This document shows positions 14,990 through 23,353 of a stretch of 64,000 nucleotides of DNA, piece after piece. Each line of letters begins with the position of its first letter. Position 1 is the stretch's first letter. A program made the translations under genes and the position numbers. A model generated the notes under the pieces. The model made no database searches. It was not told the DNA's origin and worked only from the letters and a program-made list of their open reading frames with translations. The stretch is from NCBI RefSeq assembly GCF_019396345.1, contig NZ_JAHKRM010000017.1:1-64000 (forward strand), read 5' to 3'. Source of the stretch: Nonomuraea guangzhouensis. Lineage in GTDB: Bacteria > Actinomycetota > Actinomycetes > Streptosporangiales > Streptosporangiaceae.

Positions 14990-16966
14990 CTATGAGCCGC
15001 TGTCACCACGATTGAGCTTGGCGAGGTAGTCGTTGTAGGAGGCGAGTTCGGGGTCGCCCTTGCCGCTGCGATCGGCCCTGCGGTCGGCCCGGCGCGCCTG
15101 CCGCTCGTCGTCCTGGTACCACTGCAGGGCGATCGCCAGCAGCACCATCAGGGTCGGGATCTCGCCGAACCCCCACGCGATCGCGCCGCCGTTCTGCTGA
15201 TCCTCCAGCAGCGGCCCGCCCCACGTACGGCCGAGCTGGTCGTACCAGCCGGAGGCCATCACGGTGCCGGTCATCATCAGCGCGATCCCGAAGAACGCGT
15301 GGAAGGGCATCGTGACGAAGAGCACCAGCAACTTGCCCACGTACGGCAGGCGGTGCGGAGCCGGGTCGACCCCGATGATCGTCCAGAAGAACAGCGAGCC
15401 GCTGAGCAGGAAGTGCAGGGTCATGAAGATGTGCCCGAGATGCTCCTCCATGGCCGACTCGAACAGCGGCGTGAAGTACAGCGCGTACGTCGAGGCGATG
15501 AAGATGGCCGTCGCGATGGCCGGATGGCCGACCACCTTGACGAACCCGCTGTGCAGGATCGTCGTCAGCCACTCACGCGGCCCCCGGTCGCCGCGCTTGG
15601 CGGCCGGCTTGAGCGCGCGCAGCGCCAGCGTGACGGGACCGCCGAGGACCAGCAGGATGGGCACGACCATGGACAGCGTCATGTGCTCGACCATGTGCAC
15701 GTCGAACATGACCTTGGCGTAGCGGGCCACCCCGCTCTGGGTGGCCACGACCAGCAGCGCCACCCCGCTGAACCAGGCGGCGGTGCGGCCCCACGACCAG
15801 CGGTCGCCACGCCGCGTCAGCCTGATGACCCCGGCCGCGTAGAGGCCGGCCAGGGCGGCGGCGACCACCGCGAAGAACAGGTCGAGCCACCAGAGCGAGG
15901 CCAGGTTGCCGAGCGTGATCGGCGGCGGCATCGGGAACCCGAGCAGGTCGAAGGCCCGGTCGGCGGGCAGGCTGACCGGCGGCGGCGCGGTGCGCGAGAG
16001 CACGACGGCCAGGCCCATGGTGGCGGACATCAGCAGGAGCTCGCCGACAGCCAGCCGGGTGAACGCGCCGTGGCGGCCCGCGGCGAGCCCGCCCAGAGTG
16101 CGCTGCCGGTGCCACCAGCCCACGTAGCCGAGCAGGACGAACGCGATGATCTTCGCCACGATCAGCACGCCGTACGCCGACGTCCAGAGATCGGAGACGG
16201 CGGTCAGCCGGGCGAGCACGCTGAACACCCCGGACACGCCGACCCCGACGTAGCACCACAGGGCGAGCCTGGAGAACCTGGCCGCGGCGATCTCCAGCTG
16301 CGGCAGCTTCCGTACGGCGTGCAGCGCCACCACGGCGAGGCCGCCCACCCACAGCGACAGCGCGAGCAGGTGCAGCGACAGCCCCGAGGTGGCCAGGTCG
16401 TGGTTGGGCGAGGAGGAGGAGTGACCGGTGAGGGCCGGGGGCAGCAGTGTGGCCAGCGCGAGCACCAGCAGGCCGGCCGCGGCCCCGGCGGTGATGGCGC
16501 CCCGCGAGAACAGCGCGATGGCCACCCCGAACAGCACCACGAGCGTGAGCGAGATGCCCTGGCTGTACTGGGTGGCGAAGCCGGTCAGGTAGTTGGACTC
16601 GAAGACCTCGGTGACCGGGCGGGCGAAGAAGTCGGCCGCCCCGAACACGATCGCGGCGAACGCGGCGGCGGCCCAGGACATCGCGCTCCAGGAGGCGGCC
16701 TTGACGTAGCCGAGCGCGGTCTTGCCGAGCAGGCCCTTGTCGTTGGGCAGCAGCATGGCCGCGGCCAGCAGCAGGCCGATGGTGACCACGCCCGCCGCGT
16801 CCATCCACAGCTTGGAGACCGGCAGCCCCCAGCGGGTGATCGGGCCGGCGTCGGGCAGGCCGGGGATGATCCGGGGGAACGCCGCGCCGCCGGCGACCAT
16901 GGCGATCACCAGGGCGACGAGCGCCGCCCCCACCGCCGCGAGCGCTAGGCGCGCGGCCCTGGTCAT
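14990..16966 (-). CDS. Copper-transport CopD / cytochrome oxidase assembly CtaG fusion
   Basis: 658-residue polytopic membrane protein with about 15 helices. The first half (about 1-340) is a CopD-like copper-resistance domain, with HLLALSLWVGGLAVVALH. The second half (about 380-630) is a caa3 oxidase assembly factor CtaG domain, with MFDVHMVEHMTLSMVVPILL, GHIFMTLHFLLSGSLFFW and MPFHAFFGIALMM, all rich in conserved His. The fusion is known in actinobacteria and probably moves copper across the membrane for oxidase assembly or tolerance. It overlaps copC by four bases (ATGA), so the two are co-translated. The tail is charged and cytosolic. Confidence 0.92.
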   Translation of the reverse strand: MTRAARLALAAVGAALVALVIAMVAGGAAFPRIIPGLPDAGPITRWGLPVSKLWMDAAGVVTIGLLLAAAMLLPNDKGLLGKTALGYVKAASWSAMSWAAAAFAAIVFGAADFFARPVTEVFESNYLTGFATQYSQGISLTLVVLFGVAIALFSRGAITAGAAAGLLVLALATLLPPALTGHSSSSPNHDLATSGLSLHLLALSLWVGGLAVVALHAVRKLPQLEIAAARFSRLALWCYVGVGVSGVFSVLARLTAVSDLWTSAYGVLIVAKIIAFVLLGYVGWWHRQRTLGGLAAGRHGAFTRLAVGELLLMSATMGLAVVLSRTAPPPVSLPADRAFDLLGFPMPPPITLGNLASLWWLDLFFAVVAAALAGLYAAGVIRLTRRGDRWSWGRTAAWFSGVALLVVATQSGVARYAKVMFDVHMVEHMTLSMVVPILLVLGGPVTLALRALKPAAKRGDRGPREWLTTILHSGFVKVVGHPAIATAIFIASTYALYFTPLFESAMEEHLGHIFMTLHFLLSGSLFFWTIIGVDPAPHRLPYVGKLLVLFVTMPFHAFFGIALMMTGTVMASGWYDQLGRTWGGPLLEDQQNGGAIAWGFGEIPTLMVLLAIALQWYQDDERQARRADRRADRSGKGDPELASYNDYLAKLNRGDSGS

Positions 16967-17568
16967 GGCTTCTTCTTGTCCGCGGGCGGCTTCTTCCGCG
17001 CGCTGAACAGGAAGCCGATGCCGACGCCGACGAGCGCGCCGACCACGATGAGCAGCCACACGGGGAAGGACGCCGAGGTCGTGGTCTCCGCGGCCACCGC
17101 CCGGTCGGCCGGCGCCTGCGACGCCGCCTGGGAAGGCGCTGAGGAAGCCGGCTCCTGGGTGACGGGCGCCTGCGACTCCGCGCTCGGGGAAGGCGACGGC
17201 GACGGCGCCCCCTTGACCGTGAACGGGATCTCCCCCTCGATCGGGTGACCGTCGGAGGAGACGACGCGGTAGGCGATCGTGTATTTCCCGTTGGGCAGCG
17301 TGCCCTTCAGCTCCTGCGTCACCACCTTGCCACCGGCGTCGGGATCGCCGCTCTGGTAAGCGGTGCCGCCGGGGCCGCGCACGATCACGACCGGTATGCG
17401 GACGGGGGAGGTGAACTCGAGCCTGACCTTGTCGAGGGACTCGACCGTGGCGTCCTTGGCCGGGTCGCTGCTCTTCAGAGCGTCGTGGGCCAGAGCCGGT
17501 CCTGCGGTGCCCAGCAGGACCAGGGCGGCGAGAAGCGCGGTAAGAGCCGCGAACGGGGATCTCTTCAT
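16963..17568 (-). CDS. copC: Copper-binding CopC-domain protein, membrane-anchored
   Basis: 201 residues. A Sec signal peptide (1-27, ending ALA) leaves H28 as the mature N-terminal residue, a copper ligand in CopC proteins; H108 in SSDGHPIEG is the other conserved ligand. The CopC beta-sandwich (28-120) is followed by a Ser/Pro/Ala-rich spacer. A C-terminal membrane helix (about 170-192) and a Lys-rich tail follow. It acts outside the membrane, handing copper to the CopD/CtaG protein encoded next. GGGGGTG precedes the ATG at 17568. It lies 44 bp after the XRE-TPR regulator on the same strand, perhaps in one transcript. Confidence 0.93.
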   Translation of the reverse strand: MKRSPFAALTALLAALVLLGTAGPALAHDALKSSDPAKDATVESLDKVRLEFTSPVRIPVVIVRGPGGTAYQSGDPDAGGKVVTQELKGTLPNGKYTIAYRVVSSDGHPIEGEIPFTVKGAPSPSPSPSAESQAPVTQEPASSAPSQAASQAPADRAVAAETTTSASFPVWLLIVVGALVGVGIGFLFSARKKPPADKKKP

Positions 17569-17612
17569 GACACCCCCAAGGCTACCGACGTCGCCGCCCG
17601 GTCCCGACCTCG

Positions 17613-18896
17613 CTACAGGCCCGCGCAGGCCAGAGCTCGTTGGTAGGCCTCCACGGCGCCGTCGGCGTCGCCGAGCTGCTCCATGGTCTCGGCGGCGGCG
17701 TACCAGATCCCGGCGCCCTTGCGGCTGTCGGGCAGCGGCCTGATCCACTGGCGAACGGCGTCGAGCTCGTGCTCCGCCTCGCCGAACCGGCCGAGGCCGC
17801 CGTAGGTGCGGCTGAGGACGAGGCGCAGCTCGGCGTCAAGGGTCCTGGCGGTCTCGGGCAGCAGCTCCGTGCCGGATCGCGCGTACCTGATGGCCTGCTC
17901 GTAGTTGCCGTCCAGGATCTCGGCGCGGGCCAGCTCCACCAGGCAGCTGGCGCGGTCGGCCGTGCTGGCGGAGGACTGGGCCAGCTCCTGGTCCGCCTTG
18001 ATGAGCAGTTGGCGGGCCTCCTTGGCCGCCGACGGCCTGGCCCTGAGCATCAGCGCCGCGTACGCCTGGCGCATCCTGGCGAGATTGCGCGGGTGGCCGG
18101 TCTCGGACTGGACGGCCAGAGCGCGCTCGGCGAAGCCGAGAGCCTCCTCGCCGTGCCCGGTGGTCTCGGCCACGATGGCGGCGTTCCAGCACGCGGCGAC
18201 CATCGACCTCGGCGTACCGAGCAGGTCGGCCGCGTTCAGCAGCTCGGCGGCGAACTGGCGGGCGCGCAGCAGGTCGCCGCGTCCCACATAGGCACCGAGC
18301 AGAGAGGCGCCCAGCTCGATGATCAGATCGGACCAGGCCGGCCGGGTCGGCCCGCTGAGGATGCTCTCCCCGATCTCGACGGCCTCGGTCAGTCTGTCGC
18401 TCCTCTTATAGACACGGCACAGCGCGATGGACACCTCGATGCGGCGGTCGGGCGAGATGTCCTCGGCGTTCAGCCGGTCGAGGAGGGCGATGGCCCCGGC
18501 GTGGTCGCCGCAGGCCTCGGTGGCCAGGGCAAGTCCGAATTCGGTGTCTTGACGGAGAGACGTGAGACCTGTCAGGTTATTGTTCGCCATGAGCTCGGCG
18601 AAGCGTGTACGCGCCTCGGAGACCTCACCGTTCTCCAGGGCCAGCCGGGCGTAGCCGAGAGCGAGCTCGATGTCCTCCATCTGTTCGGCGGTCACACCAT
18701 TGACCAGGTAGGAGAGCGAGCAGTCCAGCTTCTGGGCCAGCAGCTCAAGAACGGCGGGAGTCGGGGTACGCTTGCCACTCTCGATCAAGGAGACGTAACT
18801 GTCCGATAGCTCTGGGTGCGCGAGCTGCGCCTGTGACAGGCCACGCTGTCGCCGAACTGTCTTAATACGGAGTCCGACCAGGTCCGATGTGGTCAC
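17613..18896 (-). CDS. XRE-HTH regulator with TPR domain (RRNPP-like)
   Basis: 427 residues. The N-terminal XRE helix-turn-helix (about 5-65) reads RRQRGLSQAQLAHPELSDSY then VSLIESGKRTPTP. The rest (about 75-425) is a chain of tetratricopeptide-like helical pairs (for example EDIELALGYARLALENGEVS, AIALLDRLNA, EEALGFAERALAVQ, EAVEIGESIL). This is the architecture of the RRNPP peptide-sensing regulators (PlcR, NprR, PrgX, Rgg). The GTG at 18896 has AGGAG nine bases upstream. It is divergent, across only 59 bp, from a tiny gene for an exported peptide, the expected cognate signal. copC and copD/ctaG follow on the same strand and may belong to its regulon. No peptide-binding residues can be assigned. 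Confidence 0.9.
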   Translation of the reverse strand: MTTSDLVGLRIKTVRRQRGLSQAQLAHPELSDSYVSLIESGKRTPTPAVLELLAQKLDCSLSYLVNGVTAEQMEDIELALGYARLALENGEVSEARTRFAELMANNNLTGLTSLRQDTEFGLALATEACGDHAGAIALLDRLNAEDISPDRRIEVSIALCRVYKRSDRLTEAVEIGESILSGPTRPAWSDLIIELGASLLGAYVGRGDLLRARQFAAELLNAADLLGTPRSMVAACWNAAIVAETTGHGEEALGFAERALAVQSETGHPRNLARMRQAYAALMLRARPSAAKEARQLLIKADQELAQSSASTADRASCLVELARAEILDGNYEQAIRYARSGTELLPETARTLDAELRLVLSRTYGGLGRFGEAEHELDAVRQWIRPLPDSRKGAGIWYAAAETMEQLGDADGAVEAYQRALACAGL

Positions 18897-18955
18897 AGTT
18901 GCCGCTCCTTGCGATGATGACAAACGCACAACACATATTGGCGAGGGAGCCTTAG

Positions 18956-19087
18956 ATGCGCACGCGTCTTATCCTGTCAGCACTTGCTGCCCTGATTGCT
19001 ACCGTTCTGGTCGCAACCACCAATGCTACGACCGCAGACGCCCAATCGTCTCCCTACACCACCTTCGATGTCATCGATTGTTGCTAG
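18956..19087 (+). CDS. 43-aa exported pre-peptide, candidate signal of the XRE-TPR regulator
   Basis: Begins MRTRLILSALAALIATVLVA. A basic N-terminus and a long hydrophobic core make a Sec-type signal sequence; a plausible cut follows TTADA near residue 29. The remaining tail is QSSPYTTFDVIDCC, ending in two cysteines. GAGGGAG lies seven bases before the ATG at 18956. The gene is divergent from the XRE-TPR regulator with a 59-bp shared promoter region. Size, export signal and position match the pro-peptide genes of PlcR/PapR- or NprR/NprX-type circuits. The Cys-Cys end is unusual and might be processed, oxidised or lipid-linked. No other function is suggested by the sequence. Confidence 0.7.
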   Translation: MRTRLILSALAALIATVLVATTNATTADAQSSPYTTFDVIDCC

Positions 19088-19230
19088 GTTGTCGCCGACC
19101 ACCTGATCGCAGCACATCGTCACCGCACCGCCGCGTCTGGCGCCGCTGCCGCCCGTCGTGATCGCCACCTCCGCAGCGCCCCGAACTCTCCCGCCCGAGT
19201 GCGCCACCCCCCACCCGGGGCGTCCGGCCG

Positions 19231-20757
19231 TCAGCCCGCCCTGAGCGCCAGAAAGAAGTCGACGCGATCTGTCATCGTCGACAGGTCACGGCCCGTCAGC
19301 TCCTCCACCCGTCTGATCCGGTAACGGACCGTGTTGACGTGCACGTGCATCCGTTCGGCGCACGCGTTCCACGAGCCCGCGCAGTCGAGGAACGTGCTGA
19401 GCGTCCGCACCAGCTCGGACTGGTGCCGCCCGTCGTAGTCGAGCAGAGGCGCGAGCAGCCGGTCGGCGAACGAGCGCCGCACATCGCCAGGGGTCGTGGC
19501 CAGCAGCAGGGCGTGGGTGTAGATCTCGTCGCTGGTCACCACGCCGCCACCCCGCGCCTCCGCCAGCCGCCTGGCGTGCCCGGCCTCCCCCGTCCCGCCC
19601 TTCACGGCCGCCGCACCGGTGAGCGCACCGCTCAGTCCGACGCAGACCCGCGTGCCGGGCAGCGCGGAGAGCACCTCCACCCCGGCTCGCAATCGCTCGG
19701 CCACCCCGCTCACCGTCGAGCCCCGCAACGGCACCAGCGCCACCGCGCCGTCCGGCCGCACCGCCGCGACGACCTCGCGGCCCAGCAGCTCCTCCACCAC
19801 CTGCCCGCCCAGCTCCGCCGCGTCCGTCCCGCCCGCCGGGTCCGGCCCGCCCGTCCTGCCCGCCGGGTCCGGCTCTCCCGGCCTGCCCGCCGGCAGGACG
19901 GTGACGTTCACGATCGCGTACGGCTCGGCGGCGTCGAGCCCGCAGGTGCGGAGCCCGGCGTCCAGCTCGGCCTGCCCCGCCTCGGCCAGCGCGGCCGTGA
20001 CGAGCTGCGCGGCCAGCCGCCGTTCGACGCGGCGGCCCTCCTCCATCCTGCTGCGCTCGACCGCGACGCAGTCCGCCAGCTCGTAGCCGAGGTCGGGCCG
20101 GTCCAGCAGGTCGCCGTCGCAGGCCAGCACCCAGCCCGCGGCCCGGTGGCCGCGCCCGACGCCGAAGATCGTGTGCTCGCCGACGAGACAGGGCAGCCGG
20201 GACGCCGTCAGGTACGCGCGGGCCGGACGTACCGGATCCTCGATGGCACCCACGATCACCTGGCCGGAGGCGGAGACGACGGAGCCCGTGACGCCGAGCT
20301 CGGCCGCGGTCAGCGCGAACAGCTCCGGCAGCGCGGCGCCCTCGGCGACGGCGGCGAGCAGGCGGCGGTGGCGGCCGAGCGCGTCGCGCACGTCGCCGGA
20401 CAGGCGGGGCACGACGAGCTCGGCGACCGTACGGAACGAGGTCTCGGTGGGCACCTCGATGAGCGTCAGCCCGGCCGCCGCGCACGCCGCCACGACGTCA
20501 GCGGGGACGTGGCCGAGCCACGCCTGACCGGCCCCGAGCGCGGCGACCCCGGCTTCGACCAGCGCGGCGACGAAGCGGGCCGAGTCATCCGGCGAGGTGC
20601 GCCACATCATCCCCGTCAGCACCAGCTCGCCGCCGGACAGGTAGCGCCCCGGCTCGGGCAGGTCGGTGATGTGCACGCCGGTGAACTCCGTGGCCGGGTC
20701 GCCGGTCAGGAGCCTGAGGCGCAGCTCGCCGATGGCCAGCAGGTCACTGATGCGCAC
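19231..20757 (-). CDS. pucR: PucR-family transcriptional regulator
   Basis: 508 residues in PucR order: N-terminal purine-catabolism PucR domain (about 1-125, RISDLLAIGELRLRLLTGD), a GGDEF-like middle, and a C-terminal PucR helix-turn-helix (about 450-508, ERMHVHVNTVRYRIRRVEEL). It is divergent from the xanthine dehydrogenase subunit gene with a purine permease beyond it, so it most likely controls purine use. The GTG at 20757 is chosen because the PucR domain starts there and a -10 hexamer lies just upstream (leaderless). The frame remains open far into the neighbouring gene, but that part is antisense. A Pro/Ala/Gly/Asp-rich insertion near residue 295-325 is low complexity. Confidence 0.88.
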   Translation of the reverse strand: MRISDLLAIGELRLRLLTGDPATEFTGVHITDLPEPGRYLSGGELVLTGMMWRTSPDDSARFVAALVEAGVAALGAGQAWLGHVPADVVAACAAAGLTLIEVPTETSFRTVAELVVPRLSGDVRDALGRHRRLLAAVAEGAALPELFALTAAELGVTGSVVSASGQVIVGAIEDPVRPARAYLTASRLPCLVGEHTIFGVGRGHRAAGWVLACDGDLLDRPDLGYELADCVAVERSRMEEGRRVERRLAAQLVTAALAEAGQAELDAGLRTCGLDAAEPYAIVNVTVLPAGRPGEPDPAGRTGGPDPAGGTDAAELGGQVVEELLGREVVAAVRPDGAVALVPLRGSTVSGVAERLRAGVEVLSALPGTRVCVGLSGALTGAAAVKGGTGEAGHARRLAEARGGGVVTSDEIYTHALLLATTPGDVRRSFADRLLAPLLDYDGRHQSELVRTLSTFLDCAGSWNACAERMHVHVNTVRYRIRRVEELTGRDLSTMTDRVDFFLALRAG

Positions 20758-20764
20758 TTGGAGG

Positions 20765-20770
20765 AATATA
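20765..20770 (-). promoter_or_regulatory. -10 element for a leaderless pucR transcript
   Basis: Read on the minus strand, TATATT is followed by seven bases and then the GTG start codon. There is no Shine-Dalgarno sequence; the complementary CCTCC is found instead. The transcript therefore probably begins at the start codon. Confidence 0.5.
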
Positions 20771-20850
20771 CAAGTCGATCGGGCAAGCTCTGACCTCGAT
20801 TTAACGTCACACGCATAGGACCGCCCGCACGCCGGTGCTCTACTCGGAGG

Positions 20851-23049
20851 ATGACCGAAACGGCGACCGGGACGCGTCTTGGATCCATGGGTGTGGGCGA
20901 GAGCGCGCGACGGCCAGACGCGACGCTGAAGGTGACGGGCGAGTTCGCGTACGCCTCCGACCTGTGGCTCGACGGCATGGTGTGGGGCGCGACGCTGCGC
21001 AGCCCGCATGCCTCGGCGTGGATCCGTTCGATCGACATCGGGCCGGCGCTGGCGATCCCCGGGGTGTTCACGGTGCTGACGCACGAGGACGTGCCCGGCG
21101 AGAAGTTCTACGGCCTGGAGCTGAAGGACCAGCCCGTGCTCGCCATCGACCAGGTCCGCTACGTGGGCGAGCCGGTCGCGCTGGTGGGCGCCGACCATCC
21201 GGAGACCGCGCGCAGGGCCGCCGCGGCGATCGTGGTCGAGTACGAGCCCCGCCCCGCCGTGACGGATCCCCGCGAGTCCCGGGATTTCGTCCGGCGCCAG
21301 CCGGTGCGGGTGGGCGACACCTTCGAGGCGGACGTCGTGGTGACGGCCGAGTACGAGGTCGGCATGCAGGACCAGGCGTTCCTCGGTCCCGAGTCCGGCC
21401 TGGCCGTGCCCGCCGAGGACGGCGGCGTGGACCTGTACATCGCCACCCAGTGGCTGCACGTGGACCGCGACCAGCTCGCCCCCTGCCTGGGCCTGCCGCC
21501 GGAGAAGGTACGGCTGACGCTGTCGGGCGTCGGCGGCGCGTTCGGCGCCCGCGAGGACCTGTCGATGCAGGCCCACGCCTGCATGCTGGCGCTCCGGCTG
21601 AACCGCCCCGTGAAGATCGTCTACAGCCGGGAGGAGTCGTTCTACGGCCACGTACACCGCCACCCCGCCTGGATGCGCTACGAGCACGGCGCCACCCGCG
21701 ACGGCAAGCTCGTCTACGTCAAGGCCGACATCCTGCTCGACGGCGGCGCGTACTGCTCCTCCTCCCCCGCCGTGGTCGGCAACGCCGCCTCGCTCGGCGC
21801 CGGTCCGTACGAGGTGCCGAACGTCCGCATCGACGCCACCGGCGTCTACACCAACAACCCGCCGTGCGGGGCGATGCGCGGGTTCGGCGCGGTGCAGGCG
21901 TGCTACGCGTACGAGTCGCAGATGGACCTCCTGGCCGAGGCGTGCGGCCTGTCGCCCATCGAGATCCGGGTACGCAACGCGGTCTCGCAAGGCTCGTCGC
22001 TGGTCACCGGCCAGATCATCGACTCGCCCGCACCGCTGGCCGGCATGCTCCGCGAGCTCGCCGCGATGCCCCTCCCGCCTTCCCTGGGGACCGATCTGCG
22101 CGCGCTGCCGGGCGGCGTCTCGCAGACCACCCACGGCGAGTCCGTACGACGCGGCGTCGGGTACGGCGTCGGCATCAAGAACATCTGCTTCTCCGAAGGC
22201 TTCGACGACTACTCCACGGCCAGGGTCCGGGCCGAGCTGATCGGCGGCGAACCGCACGTCACCGTGCACACCGCGGCGGCCGAGGTGGGCCAGGGCCTGG
22301 TGACGATCCAGGCCCAGATCGCCAGGACCGAGCTGGGCGTCGAGGACGTGACCGTGGCCACGGCCGACACGACGGTGGGCTCGGCGGGCTCGTCCTCGGC
22401 CTCGCGGCAGTCGTACGTCACCGGCGGGGCGGTGAAGGCCGCCTGCGAGGCGGTCCGGGCCCGCTTCGAGGGGCTGCCGGCCAGGGAGGCGCTGGAGAAG
22501 TACGGGCCGATCGAGGAGACGCGGGAGTATCGGCACCGGCCCACGTTCCCGATGGACCCCGAGACCGGGCAGGGCGACTCGCACACCCAGCTCGCCCTGT
22601 GCGTGCACCGAGCCGTGGTGGACGTGGACGTCGAGCTGGGCCTGGTCAAGGTGGTCGAGCTGGCGGCCGTACAGGATGTGGGGCGGATCCTGAACCCGCA
22701 GGCGCTGGAGGGCCAGATCCACGGCGGCTCGGCGCAGGGGCTCGGGCTGGCGCTGATGGAGGAGATCCAGCTGCGTGACGGGCGGCTGCTGAACCCGTCG
22801 TTCACCGACTACCTGATCCCCACCATCCTCGACATGCCGCCGATGGCGCTGAAAATCCTCGAAAATCCCGACCCCGCCGCCCCGTACGGCCTGCGTGGCG
22901 CAGGTGAGCCGCCGACGCTCTCGTCCACGCCCGCCATCGCGGCGGCGGTGCGGGCGGCGACCGGGCGGCGGTTGACGCGCGTTCCCATCAGACCGGAAGA
23001 TATCGCCCTGTTCGATAAGGGGATTGACTTCGGGGAGGAATCCGAATGA
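20851..23049 (+). CDS. pucD: Xanthine dehydrogenase, molybdopterin (D) subunit
   Basis: 732-residue large subunit of the xanthine dehydrogenase/aldehyde oxidase family, binding the molybdenum cofactor and oxidising hypoxanthine and xanthine. It shows the N-terminal a/b hammerhead domain (about 18-125) and the cofactor domain motifs GVGGAFGARED, PPCGAMRGFGAVQACYAYE and AAAEVGQGLVTIQ. The catalytic glutamate is E686 in GLRGAGEPPT. The PucD type is suggested by sequence style and by the divergent pucR gene. The FAD (pucC) and iron-sulfur (pucE) subunit genes are absent here and must lie elsewhere if the enzyme is complete. GGAGG abuts the ATG with no spacer, an unusual start region. The stop overlaps the EF-hand gene. 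Confidence 0.9.
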   Translation: MTETATGTRLGSMGVGESARRPDATLKVTGEFAYASDLWLDGMVWGATLRSPHASAWIRSIDIGPALAIPGVFTVLTHEDVPGEKFYGLELKDQPVLAIDQVRYVGEPVALVGADHPETARRAAAAIVVEYEPRPAVTDPRESRDFVRRQPVRVGDTFEADVVVTAEYEVGMQDQAFLGPESGLAVPAEDGGVDLYIATQWLHVDRDQLAPCLGLPPEKVRLTLSGVGGAFGAREDLSMQAHACMLALRLNRPVKIVYSREESFYGHVHRHPAWMRYEHGATRDGKLVYVKADILLDGGAYCSSSPAVVGNAASLGAGPYEVPNVRIDATGVYTNNPPCGAMRGFGAVQACYAYESQMDLLAEACGLSPIEIRVRNAVSQGSSLVTGQIIDSPAPLAGMLRELAAMPLPPSLGTDLRALPGGVSQTTHGESVRRGVGYGVGIKNICFSEGFDDYSTARVRAELIGGEPHVTVHTAAAEVGQGLVTIQAQIARTELGVEDVTVATADTTVGSAGSSSASRQSYVTGGAVKAACEAVRARFEGLPAREALEKYGPIEETREYRHRPTFPMDPETGQGDSHTQLALCVHRAVVDVDVELGLVKVVELAAVQDVGRILNPQALEGQIHGGSAQGLGLALMEEIQLRDGRLLNPSFTDYLIPTILDMPPMALKILENPDPAAPYGLRGAGEPPTLSSTPAIAAAVRAATGRRLTRVPIRPEDIALFDKGIDFGEESE

Positions 23050-23276
23050 CCAGCGCACGTGACGCGGCCAAGGCGGAGTTCGAGCGGTTCGACACCGACG
23101 GCGACGGCCTGCTGTCGACCAGCGAGATCAGGCAGGTCAACGCGGCCCTCGGCGGGCACGGCGTCGACGACGGTGAGATCAGCGCGTTCATCGACGCCGC
23201 CGACAAGGACGGCGACGGCCGGATCGGCCTGGAGGAGTTCATCGCCCTGGTGGGCGGCGGCAAGCACGAAGCATGA
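23046..23276 (+). CDS. Two-EF-hand calcium-binding protein
   Basis: 76 residues made of one EF-hand pair, calerythrin/calmodulin-like. The calcium loops are residues 16-27 (DTDGDGLLSTSE) and 53-64 (DKDGDGRIGLEE), both with all ligand positions intact, joined by a short linker. It is cytosolic with no signal peptide. Its ATG overlaps the pucD stop by four bases (ATGA), so it is translated together with the xanthine dehydrogenase subunit. Calcium-dependent control of purine oxidation or assembly would be the obvious guess, but there is no direct support. Confidence 0.9.
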   Translation: MTSARDAAKAEFERFDTDGDGLLSTSEIRQVNAALGGHGVDDGEISAFIDAADKDGDGRIGLEEFIALVGGGKHEA

Positions 23277-23332
23277 CGTACCGGCGGCCCGAGGCGTGAT
23301 CACGTTCCGGGCCGGGTAGGGCATCCGGCACT

Positions 23333-23352
23333 CCCCCTTGATCGCGAGGGGG
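23333..23352 (+). promoter_or_regulatory. Hairpin masking the permease ribosome binding site
   Basis: CCCCCT (23333-23338) pairs with AGGGGG (23347-23352) across an 8-base loop. The 3' arm is the Shine-Dalgarno sequence (GAGGGGGG) immediately before the ATG at 23354. Six pairs, mostly GC, would hide the ribosome binding site and part of the start. This suggests translational control or coupling to upstream translation. Confidence 0.5.
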
Positions 23353-23353
23353 G

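Noticed and set aside
14806..15009. 67-codon minus-strand frame between HATPase and CopD/CtaG
   Set aside because: No ribosome binding site and no recognisable protein.
20758..23058. Upstream in-frame extension of the PucR gene to a 1275-codon frame
   Set aside because: It lies antisense to the clearly coding pucD gene, is rich in Arg/Gly/His as expected for a shadow frame, and the PucR domain begins at the GTG at 20757.
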